Positions 1 through 5,307 of a stretch of DNA of 8,852 nt are shown here, piece by piece; within the stretch, counting starts at the first letter, position 1; each line of letters opens with the position of its first letter. Under the pieces are notes generated by a model. That model searched no databases and was not told where the DNA came from. It was given only the letters and a program-made list of their open reading frames with translations. Source of the DNA: Candidatus Sifarchaeum marinoarchaea (lineage in GTDB: Archaea > Asgardarchaeota > Sifarchaeia > Borrarchaeales > Borrarchaeaceae). Position numbers and translations under genes: made by a program. The stretch spans positions 1-8,852 of the forward strand of contig JAECRW010000059.1 in assembly GCA_016294985.1 (NCBI GenBank), written 5' to 3'.

Positions 1-129
1 CTTCTCAATCTGTTTGAGATGTTAATTAGATGTTATGATTGCTGAATAGCGTGTTCAGCTCATCTCATTGTTAAGGATGAGAAGGGTAATGTACTTGCTA
101 AGAAGGATATGACCGTCTCAACAGGATGA
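1..129 (+). CDS. [NiFe]-hydrogenase large subunit C-terminus (MvhA/VhuA-VhuU type), 5'-partial, probable selenoprotein
   Basis: Frame 1 reads LLNLFEMLIRCYDC-(TGA)-IACSAHLIV and runs on to a second TGA at 127-129. This aligns residue for residue with the C-terminal nickel-binding motif of [NiFe]-hydrogenase large subunits (R-x-Y-D-P-C-x-x-C-x-x-H, preceded by the usual LLN..EM..R). The TGA at 43-45 falls on the first Cys of the CxxC pair, the terminal Ni ligand. That Cys is selenocysteine in [NiFeSe] hydrogenases and in methanogen VhuU. The motif is intact on both sides of the TGA, so readthrough as Sec is more likely than a nonsense mutation. The 21 residues after His (codon 61-63) resemble the C-terminal tail removed by the maturation endopeptidase. 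In some methanogens this part is a separate tiny gene (vhuU), and the ATG at 19-21 would permit that; the window edge prevents a decision. hdrC and hdrB follow, which fits a group 3c hydrogenase feeding HdrABC. The Pro of the DPC motif is Cys here, giving a Cys-Sec pair. Confidence 0.82.
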
Positions 130-166
130 TCTGATCGACAAAAAAGTATTAAGTCGACAGGAACTG
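122..166 (+). promoter_or_regulatory. Candidate SECIS element with kink-turn core, overlapping the stop codon
   Basis: The RNA can fold as follows. Lower stem CAG 122-124 pairs with CUG 164-166. A three-base bulge GAU (125-127) comes next. Tandem G.A pairs form from G128.A162 and A129.G161. The upper helix pairs 131-133 with 158-160 and 135-139 with 153-157, with single extra bases U130 and A134. The 13-base apical loop (140-152) opens with a run of A. This is the layout of a kink-turn: stem, three-base bulge, tandem sheared G.A, stem. The spacing from the UGA/GA core to the apical AA (10 bases) matches eukaryotic SECIS elements. Archaeal SECIS elements usually lie in the 3' UTR, and Lokiarchaeota are reported to have eukaryote-like ones. 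It lies about 80 bases after the proposed Sec codon. The fold was worked out by hand, and the lower stem is short. Confidence 0.55.
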
Positions 167-185
167 GGCCCATATGCGGGGCTTA
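165..185 (+). other. GC-rich hairpin after the hydrogenase gene
   Basis: Bases 165-171 (TGGGCCC) can pair with 179-185 (GGGCTTA) around a seven-base loop, including two G.U pairs. It is the most GC-rich patch in an AT-rich spacer. It directly follows the SECIS candidate and shares two bases with its lower stem. It could lengthen that structure, protect the 3' end, or help stop transcription, although no T-run follows at once. Its function is unknown. Confidence 0.4.
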
Positions 186-251
186 AACATATCCTTTCTC
201 ACATTTATTCAATTTAACCTTCAATTTATTATTAGGCTGAGTTTTCAGTCA

Positions 252-264
252 TTTAATTTATTTA
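252..264 (+). promoter_or_regulatory. Possible TATA box for hdrC-hdrB-gcvH-like operon
   Basis: TTTAATTTATTTA lies about 45 to 55 bases before the hdrC ATG, which would allow a leader of roughly 20 to 30 bases. The whole 186-307 spacer is AT-rich, so chance matches are common. The operon could also be read through from the hydrogenase gene. Nothing else stands out in this part of the spacer. Confidence 0.3.
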
Positions 265-307
265 TGTTTCTCACAAATTATTCATAAGACAAAAGAGCTG
301 AACAATA

Positions 308-823
308 ATGGCACCTACGGTTTTAGAGACAAAAAAGGCAGATCCAAAAGCACTAGAAGAGATCCGACAGATGGTTGGAGATCATGAGCCAGGATACTGC
401 TATCAATGTATTAAATGTACAAGTGGTTGCCCTATTTCACGTCAATTAGATGGCTTCAATCCTCATGTATTTGTAGCTATGACGCGGATGGGCTTTATAG
501 ATGAGCTTATTAATGACAAAACTATCTGGGCGTGCGTTACCTGTCTTACATGCAAAGAGCGCTGCCCACAAGATGTTTCTCCAGTTGAGGTAATTCGGGC
601 CCTCACACAACTCGCCTTTGAAAAAGGGATTGATCCTCCTGTAGCCGGTTTGAAAGTACAGTTTGAAAACGTTCTTAAAAGCGGCTATTCAAGAGATTTC
701 ACATGGGTTGAAGGAGAACGTGAGGATATAGATGACCTCCCTAAGTTACCGAAACCACCGCTGGCTAAGATCAAAGCAATGCTGAAGAGGACTAATCTAG
801 CGAAATGGATGAAGGAGGAATAA
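308..823 (+). CDS. hdrC: CoB-CoM heterodisulfide reductase subunit C-like iron-sulfur protein
   Basis: This 171-residue protein has two complete [4Fe-4S] cysteine sets of the HdrC type: C31, C34, C37 and C41 (CYQCIKCTSGC followed by Pro), and C76, C79, C82 and C86 (CVTCLTCKERC followed by Pro). An HdrC-like helical part follows, and the length is normal for the family. HdrC passes electrons between HdrA (flavin) and HdrB (the disulfide-reducing unit) in the soluble HdrABC complex. hdrB begins two bases after its stop, so the two are translated together. No strong Shine-Dalgarno precedes the ATG at 308. CoM/CoB chemistry is not expected in an Asgard-type organism, so the natural electron acceptor is open. 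No hdrA lies in the window. The hydrogenase end just upstream suggests an Mvh/Vhu-Hdr type complex. Confidence 0.92.
   Translation: MAPTVLETKKADPKALEEIRQMVGDHEPGYCYQCIKCTSGCPISRQLDGFNPHVFVAMTRMGFIDELINDKTIWACVTCLTCKERCPQDVSPVEVIRALTQLAFEKGIDPPVAGLKVQFENVLKSGYSRDFTWVEGEREDIDDLPKLPKPPLAKIKAMLKRTNLAKWMKEE
813..818 (+). promoter_or_regulatory. Shine-Dalgarno site that fixes the hdrB start
   Basis: AGGAGG lies inside the end of hdrC, seven bases before the ATG at 826. It supports that start over the in-frame ATG at 805, which would lie upstream of the site and give seven unconserved extra residues. Confidence 0.8.
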
Positions 824-825
824 GT

Positions 826-1710
826 ATGGATCTCGCATTATATCTAGGATGTGCAGTTCCGACTTACGGTTACGACTATGAACTATCAATTAGGAAGGTA
901 TTACCAAAATATGATATTAATTTAATTGATCTTCCAACAGCTGGTTGTTGTGGGCTTCCATTTGCTGATATTGATAGTACCGCCTGGTTAGTAATGTCTG
1001 CAAGAAATATGGCCCTTGCAGAAGAAAAGAATCTGGACATTCTTTCCCTATGTAATGGATGTTATCTTTCTTTGGAAGAAACTAAGCATTTCCTAACTGA
1101 AGATCCAGAGTTAAAGGATAAAATCAATCAAATACTAGCAGAAGAGGATTTAGAATTTAAAGGAACTAGCACCAACTACCTAGTTCTTACAGTGCTTCAC
1201 GATATCATTGGCCTTGAAAGAATAAAGCAATCGGTCACAAAACCTTTGACAGGTCTTAGAATTGCGACTCATTATGGTTGCCATTCAATAAGACCGAGCA
1301 AGTTACCCGGACGTCCTGATGACGCTGAAACTCCTATGAAGATGGAGCGAATTCTTGAGGCATTAGGAGCGGACACGATGGATTACCCTGAACGATTAGC
1401 GTGTTGTGGAACAAAAGAGTATGCTTATGACCCAGAAATCACTTTAAAACTAGGATATTCAAAATTGAAAGCTATAAAGGAATATGGATTCGATGCGATG
1501 GCTACTATCTGTCCACTTTGCCAATATGTCTACGATTACAGCCAAGGATCAATGGAAGCAACGTTTAAGACGAAAATACAAGTTCCAGTACTTTACTTAG
1601 TCCAATTGATGGGACTTACAATGGAAATGGATCCAGAAGAGGATCTCGGCTTAGAATTTATGATTCATACGAGTCCAATAGAGCCCATCCTTGAGAAACT
1701 GCAGATATAA
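826..1710 (+). CDS. hdrB: CoB-CoM heterodisulfide reductase subunit B-like protein (two CCG domains)
   Basis: This 294-residue protein starts MDLALYLGC, typical of HdrB. It has both cysteine-rich CCG domains complete: C9, C41-C42 and C76/C79 (CNGC), then C152, C193-C194 and C229/C232 (CPLC). In methanogens these ten cysteines hold two non-cubane [4Fe-4S] clusters that split the CoM-S-S-CoB disulfide, so the catalytic set is fully kept. The same fold occurs in other thiol/disulfide enzymes (sHdr proteins, quinone-linked HdrD, succinate dehydrogenase SdhE), so the substrate cannot be read from the motif. The preceding gene is hdrC. The next gene, 20 bases on, is a lipoyl-carrier-like protein, which makes a lipoyl disulfide a plausible partner. 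The start at 826 is set by AGGAGG at 813-818. Confidence 0.93.
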   Translation: MDLALYLGCAVPTYGYDYELSIRKVLPKYDINLIDLPTAGCCGLPFADIDSTAWLVMSARNMALAEEKNLDILSLCNGCYLSLEETKHFLTEDPELKDKINQILAEEDLEFKGTSTNYLVLTVLHDIIGLERIKQSVTKPLTGLRIATHYGCHSIRPSKLPGRPDDAETPMKMERILEALGADTMDYPERLACCGTKEYAYDPEITLKLGYSKLKAIKEYGFDAMATICPLCQYVYDYSQGSMEATFKTKIQVPVLYLVQLMGLTMEMDPEEDLGLEFMIHTSPIEPILEKLQI

Positions 1711-1718
1711 GCAGTTGT

Positions 1719-1724
1719 GGAGGA
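1719..1724 (+). promoter_or_regulatory. Shine-Dalgarno site for a GTG start
   Basis: GGAGGA lies seven bases before the GTG at 1731. It supports that non-ATG start for the GcvH-like gene and shows that translation restarts after hdrB. Confidence 0.75.
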
Positions 1725-1730
1725 ATAAAA

Positions 1731-2279
1731 GTGCCTATTACCATCACATATGATGAGAAACGTATTTTCTTATTGTTAGATGACTTATATTATTGGAAGG
1801 GAGAGCCAGGGCATATCTGGATGGCTACTCACATCATTCCAAAGATTAAAATAGGTATTGATGATTTTGGAGTAAGTGAAGCTGGTGAGATCAGATTTTT
1901 ACGTCTCCCTGAAGTTGGCAGCGAAGTTAAACAAGGAAAAGTCTTTGGAACACTTGAAGCAGGTAAGTTTGTTGGCCCACTAAGATCTCCTATCAGTGGC
2001 AAAGTAGTTGCCGTGAATGAACCACTCAAAGAGAATCCTTCACTTTTGATTGAAGATTGTTATGACGAAGGTTGGCTCATTAAGGTTGAACCATCCAAAT
2101 TCGAAGAAGAAATTAAGAATCCTAATTTGGTTTTTGGCGAAGGTGCTATCGAAGAGTGGATGAAAGGCGAGCTTGAAAAATATGAAGTTGCCGCGACTGC
2201 GGTCGTACGTGTTGTCAACCGGACAGAATACGGTGCCTGGAAAGTGATCGCGCGAGAAGAAAGAAAAAGAAACGAATAA
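1731..2279 (+). CDS. GcvH-like lipoyl-carrier protein linked to hdr genes
   Basis: This 182-residue protein has the biotinyl/lipoyl barrel of glycine-cleavage H protein. GHIW (27-30) matches the usual HEW. IGIDDFG (41-47), LPEVG (59-63), the hairpin EAGKFVG with K79 as the likely lipoylated lysine, SPISGKVVAVNE (86-97) and GWLIKV (114-119) all match the family. The usual ESVKA around the lysine is changed to EAGKF. A tail of about 45 residues extends beyond the normal H-protein end. It is the last gene of the hdrC-hdrB cluster, and no other glycine-cleavage gene is in the window. Lipoate-binding proteins of GcvH type (LbpA) accompany the sHdr sulfur-oxidising complex, so a role as lipoyl substrate or carrier for the Hdr unit is a reasonable inference. 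An ordinary GcvH is the alternative. The start is GTG. Confidence 0.82.
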   Translation: MPITITYDEKRIFLLLDDLYYWKGEPGHIWMATHIIPKIKIGIDDFGVSEAGEIRFLRLPEVGSEVKQGKVFGTLEAGKFVGPLRSPISGKVVAVNEPLKENPSLLIEDCYDEGWLIKVEPSKFEEEIKNPNLVFGEGAIEEWMKGELEKYEVAATAVVRVVNRTEYGAWKVIAREERKRNE

Positions 2280-2308
2280 CTTATGTCTTTCAACTCTTTA
2301 TCATATTC

Positions 2309-2314
2309 TTTTTT
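2309..2314 (+). terminator. Oligo-T terminator after the hdr cluster
   Basis: A run of six T lies 30 bases after the stop of the GcvH-like gene, in a very T-rich stretch (2299-2330). Archaeal RNA polymerase commonly ends at such runs without a hairpin. Confidence 0.45.
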
Positions 2315-2369
2315 CCTATTTCCCTATTTTGAGAGTTATTTGTCTAAAATTAATCCGACAAAAATCCTT

Positions 2370-2453
2370 TATGCGGAGAGTTTTTCTAGTTCTGCGGAGA
2401 ATTTTTCTAGTTCTGCGAAGGGTTTTACTAGTTTTGCGAAGAATTTGCCCAGA
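2370..2453 (+). repeat. Four-copy 21-bp degenerate tandem repeat
   Basis: Units lie at 2370-2390, 2391-2411, 2412-2432 and 2433-2453. Each has the core GCGGAGA or GCGAAGR followed by a T-rich part, and the first three end in CTAGT. Copies 1 and 2 are nearly identical; 3 and 4 have drifted. The period equals two DNA turns, so each core faces the same side of the helix. It also equals seven codons, and the frame is open from an ATG at 2283 to TAA at 2460-2462 (59 residues, seven-residue repeat such as AESFSSS). No ribosome site precedes that ATG, so a DNA-level role upstream of the gelsolin-like gene seems more likely. Confidence 0.8.
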
Positions 2454-2457
2454 AGAC

Positions 2458-2467
2458 TTTAAATTTA
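2458..2467 (+). promoter_or_regulatory. TATA-like box for the gelsolin-domain gene
   Basis: TTTAAATTTA follows a purine-rich AGAAG (a possible BRE) and lies about 50 bases before the GTG start. That leaves room for a leader carrying the AGGGG ribosome site at 2501-2505. It begins directly after the tandem repeat. A second AT-rich site (2483-2491) is closer but would leave almost no leader. Confidence 0.45.
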
Positions 2468-2514
2468 GAACATAGACAAAGGATATAATTAACATAAACT
2501 AGGGGCGAATTTTT

Positions 2515-3378
2515 GTGATAACATTTCAGATTGAAATGTATCGATTAGATGAAGAAGGGGAGCTGACACCAACCACCTTCAATAGAAAGGAACTGAAAAG
2601 TGAAGATGTCCTTCTAATTGCAGACGAGAATACGAAGACACTTTGGCTTTGGAAGGGTTCTGCAATAAATGTACGCAAAAAATTTTTAAGTGCGCATGCC
2701 GCGGTTCAATTAAATAGCCAAAAAGGACGTATTTTCAAGTCTAACGCTATTGAAGAGGGAACTGAGCCTGAAGAATTTTTAAATCTATTTAGGAATGAAA
2801 AAACACGAAAATCAACTTCAAAAAAACCTTCTACAACTATTATCAAAGAAACAAAGAAATCTAAGTCTGATATTATCCCTGTTATTGTGGAAAAAGTTGC
2901 CTCTCCAGTTCAAGAAACACCTCCACCTCAAACATCCCCTAAGAGTACAAATCTAATTCAAGAAAATAAAGAACTCCCCGATGAATTAATTCTCAGAATT
3001 GAGGAAATTACTGCACAATTAGTCGATCCGCCTGAAGGTTTTGATAGAGATTATGTCATCATTGGTACAGATGTTTATGGGGTAGTTGTGAGCAAAAGTA
3101 AGTTTCTTGGAACTACGACCATTGATAAAAGCTTCCAGAAACTCAAAGATATTAAAGATGGACATTTTATTGCAGAAGGTTACCTTTCAAGGGTTCTAGT
3201 GAAGGATAACAAAGTAGCCGCTATAGAATTCATTAAAAAACATGAAACTAAAAAAGATGAAGCCATCTCTGATGAAATCAAAGCTATAAAGAAAGAAGTC
3301 CTACCTGAAAAGGATATATTTAAAACCGAAGAGGACGAGGAAGCTCTGGTTGTATATGTAAATCCACTTTTTAAATGA
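2515..3378 (+). CDS. Gelsolin-like domain protein with unknown C-terminal domain
   Basis: This protein has 287 residues and a GTG start, with AGGGG at 2501-2505. Residues about 5-93 follow the gelsolin/villin repeat pattern: a hydrophobic strand DVLLIAD (31-37), then LWLWKGSA (43-50) like the family's iyvWvGkga, a helix with VRKKFLSAHAAVQL (53-66), then a strand and EGTEPEEFLNLF (81-92) like the closing eg.Ep..F...F. A Ser/Thr/Lys/Pro-rich linker (about 95-150) leads to a second folded part (about 155-242, with VIIGTDVYGVVVS), which I do not recognise, and a charged tail. No signal peptide or membrane segment is seen. Gelsolin-domain proteins of Asgard archaea can bind and sever actin. This one has a single clear domain, so capping or monomer binding is possible but unproven. 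The domain call rests on pattern, not on a search. Confidence 0.62.
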   Translation: MITFQIEMYRLDEEGELTPTTFNRKELKSEDVLLIADENTKTLWLWKGSAINVRKKFLSAHAAVQLNSQKGRIFKSNAIEEGTEPEEFLNLFRNEKTRKSTSKKPSTTIIKETKKSKSDIIPVIVEKVASPVQETPPPQTSPKSTNLIQENKELPDELILRIEEITAQLVDPPEGFDRDYVIIGTDVYGVVVSKSKFLGTTTIDKSFQKLKDIKDGHFIAEGYLSRVLVKDNKVAAIEFIKKHETKKDEAISDEIKAIKKEVLPEKDIFKTEEDEEALVVYVNPLFK

Positions 3379-3382
3379 GTTT
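3368..3382 (+). repeat. 15-base direct repeat, left copy
   Basis: TTTTTAAATGAGTTT covers the stop codon of the gelsolin-domain gene and recurs exactly at 5182-5196. The two copies bracket the whole LAGLIDADG gene. A footprint of insertion or of homing repair is possible, but the sequence is AT-rich and chance is not excluded. Confidence 0.5.
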
Positions 3383-3384
3383 AA

Positions 3385-3392
3385 TTTTTTTT
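3385..3392 (+). terminator. T8 terminator after the gelsolin-domain gene
   Basis: A run of eight T lies seven bases after the stop at 3378, a strong archaeal-type termination signal without a hairpin. More T-rich tracts follow at 3425-3450 and 3510-3535, with no gene between 3379 and 3583. Confidence 0.6.
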
Positions 3393-3547
3393 ATGTAATT
3401 CATTAGGCAATCCCATAATTCGATCCTTTCTTTCTACGTTTGTTGATATTGTATATAGAATGACCAATGTACTCACAACAAATTGATTGAAAGCCATTAT
3501 TTGGACTCAATTTATCTTTTTGTTTTTCACTTTCATTATCCTCTGTG

Positions 3548-3558
3548 TTAATTTAATA
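3548..3558 (+). promoter_or_regulatory. TATA-like box for the LAGLIDADG gene, suggesting a leaderless mRNA
   Basis: TTAATTTAATA ends 25 bases before the ATG at 3584. Archaeal transcription starts about 25 bases after the box, so the RNA would begin at or just before the start codon. No Shine-Dalgarno is present, which fits. Confidence 0.45.
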
Positions 3559-3583
3559 CGCAAAGCATCTATACATAGACTTA

Positions 3584-5131
3584 ATGTATCACCAAATAAA
3601 TGAAAAAACTGAAAATGACGAAAATCCTAACCCTAATGACTTTAAAATTCTGCAACGCGAACCCTCAGTCTACAAATACTATGTAGAACTGAAAGACGCT
3701 ACCTTTACCGAACAAGGCTACCTTGATCTTGCAAAGGTGCCTGGTTTATATGTAGAAGGTACAGGACAGTTTCTAAGGGATTTGAGGGAAAATCATTGCC
3801 TCACTCAGAAAGAGCTTGCTACAATTTTGAGAATTCGTGAATGGTCGTTGAGCAAATGGGAAGCAAATCGCAAGAGAGTACCTTTACAATCATTAGTTAA
3901 AATTACTGAATTATTTGAATTTCCTAGAGATAAAATATATTCGCTTATTGATCAAGGAAAATTCAAAATAAGAACCCCTTTACCCATAAAATTCGAAAAA
4001 ATACGTGATATTATACAATTTCTCAAGCCACCACGTCGTCGTCATAAAAGCGTTACTGTGCTAAAATGTTCGCCAATGATAAAGAATTTGATTGAATCAT
4101 TTGGATTTAAAATTAAACAATCTGAGCGTGGTTTTCGCATCAACTCCATAAAATTATATGACTATCTCACAACCTTCTTTCGCTATTCTAAGATTCCAAA
4201 AATTAATCCCCCACTTACAACTGATGTAAAATTTTGGTTTGATCAAGGCGTCGACCTGAAACGTGCGATTATTATTTCGTGTTTACAAAGCGATGGTAGC
4301 TCTGGAAACTCTCGATATCATCAGACAAGACTATTCTTTGTAGGCCACTGTAAAAGCCTCCACAATTATCTTGTTGATTCAATGCATTACGTGTATAAAT
4401 TATTGCCTTCGTGCTATTTTACGCACAAAAACTATGTTCCGGTCACAATTTATCAGCAACAAAAAAATGAGATAAAAGAGGAAATAATGAAACTTGCTGG
4501 CAATACAAAGACATCACCAGCTAACGGACAATCTATAAAGGAATATTTGAAGGAACCACAACCACACTTGAACTACCTTATAAACTCAAGTAAAACTGAG
4601 AAGAAAATTGCTTTTCGAATTTGGGCGTCTACAGAAGGTGCAATAAGTATAGCAGGCAGCAAAAATGGTATTTCTATATCTTTTAGAATAGGTTGTGCGC
4701 ATCCAAGATTGGTCAAAGAACTGCAGCAGGTTGCAAGGCTGTTGAAGATAAATTTGAAGACAGAAAAAGCCGAGGAGAATTGGTCAGGGATACAGGGACT
4801 AGCTGCTTATACCATGAAAAACCTTATGGAATTCATTAGAATTGGTGGATTCTTTAAAGGTGTAAAAATCAGTTCCAACAGCCCATATCACGAAAATATT
4901 CCCAAAGATATTCTCACACTTGGGATTCTTGAATACTTCCGGCAAAGACATATGAATAAATGGCCTCAGAAACTACCAATGTCAGTTCATCACGATAACA
5001 TCAACAAAATTATAAGAAACAAAGAATTCAAATCCGCAAACTACTACCTTGATTATTTCTCTAGAGAGGACGACATGATCTTGCATAAGAAGAATACAAA
5101 TCGTCTCTTACCTTCTCGCTTTTTGTTATAA
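3584..5131 (+). CDS. HTH (XRE)-LAGLIDADG fusion protein, homing endonuclease or derived regulator
   Basis: In this 515-residue protein, residues about 61-113 form a Cro/C1-type helix-turn-helix (FLRDLRENHCLTQKELATIL, then SLSKWE). The second half has two diverged LAGLIDADG motifs about 114 residues apart: AIIISCLQSDG with D237, and AFRIWASTEG with E351. These are the spacing and acidic residues of a single-chain, two-motif enzyme. Both metal-binding acids are present, so cleavage is possible. A basic patch (PPRRRHK, 149-155) may contact DNA. It is free-standing, not an intein: no splicing residues and no host protein around it. Codon use is very AT-rich, and it sits between unrelated genes inside a 15-base direct repeat, as expected for a mobile gene. 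The alternative is a domesticated transcription factor, as with WhiA. No partner gene is visible. Confidence 0.72.
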   Translation: MYHQINEKTENDENPNPNDFKILQREPSVYKYYVELKDATFTEQGYLDLAKVPGLYVEGTGQFLRDLRENHCLTQKELATILRIREWSLSKWEANRKRVPLQSLVKITELFEFPRDKIYSLIDQGKFKIRTPLPIKFEKIRDIIQFLKPPRRRHKSVTVLKCSPMIKNLIESFGFKIKQSERGFRINSIKLYDYLTTFFRYSKIPKINPPLTTDVKFWFDQGVDLKRAIIISCLQSDGSSGNSRYHQTRLFFVGHCKSLHNYLVDSMHYVYKLLPSCYFTHKNYVPVTIYQQQKNEIKEEIMKLAGNTKTSPANGQSIKEYLKEPQPHLNYLINSSKTEKKIAFRIWASTEGAISIAGSKNGISISFRIGCAHPRLVKELQQVARLLKINLKTEKAEENWSGIQGLAAYTMKNLMEFIRIGGFFKGVKISSNSPYHENIPKDILTLGILEYFRQRHMNKWPQKLPMSVHHDNINKIIRNKEFKSANYYLDYFSREDDMILHKKNTNRLLPSRFLL

Positions 5132-5181
5132 TTTTAATTAGCGATGGTTATACCTGATTACTTGACTTTTATGACATCTGA

Positions 5182-5196
5182 TTTTTAAATGAGTTT
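5182..5196 (+). repeat. 15-base direct repeat, right copy
   Basis: This is an exact copy of the 15 bases at 3368-3382, placed 50 bases after the stop of the LAGLIDADG gene. In the left copy the TGA is a stop codon; here it is non-coding, so this copy could be a remnant or duplicate of the gelsolin gene's 3' end. Confidence 0.5.
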
Positions 5197-5219
5197 TAGA
5201 ATAAACAAGATTGAGACTC

Positions 5220-5233
5220 TTTTATACATTTAA
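5220..5233 (+). promoter_or_regulatory. TATA-like box for pyruvate kinase
   Basis: TTTTATACATTTAA lies about 75 bases before the ATG at 5308, which would give a leader of about 50 bases. A second candidate (ATTATAAG near 5238-5246) is closer. The spacer 5132-5307 shows no gene. Confidence 0.4.
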
Positions 5234-5295
5234 TTGTGATTATAAGAAATTCGAAATAATAATATTAATTCCATAAAACAAGATAGAATATGAAC

Positions 5296-5300
5296 AGAGG
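5296..5300 (+). promoter_or_regulatory. Shine-Dalgarno site that fixes the pyk start
   Basis: AGAGG lies seven bases before the ATG at 5308. It falls inside the coding stretch if the earlier ATG at 5290 were used, and that one has no such site, so 5308 is preferred. Confidence 0.6.
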
Positions 5301-5307
5301 ATTAAAA

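Noticed and set aside
43..45. TGA as a nonsense mutation making a hydrogenase pseudogene
   Set aside because: The motif continues without change after the TGA, the TGA falls at the known Sec position, and a SECIS-like fold follows.
1829..2293. Two minus-strand open frames (66 and 77 codons) opposite the GcvH-like gene
   Set aside because: They are antisense shadows of a well-supported gene, with low-complexity Ser/Thr-rich products and no ribosome site.
2370..2453. CRISPR array
   Set aside because: The repeats are contiguous, degenerate and 21 bases long with no spacers, and no cas gene is present.
2283..2462. A 59-codon frame in the spacer, including the 21-bp repeats
   Set aside because: No Shine-Dalgarno site, a T-run terminator lies inside it, and the peptide is biased in composition. 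It is kept only as a rival reading of the repeat.
3584..5131. Intein
   Set aside because: The LAGLIDADG module is preceded by a helix-turn-helix, has no splicing blocks, and is not within a host protein.
5290..5307. Earlier ATG as the pyruvate kinase start
   Set aside because: It has no ribosome site and would bury the AGAGG that serves the ATG at 5308.
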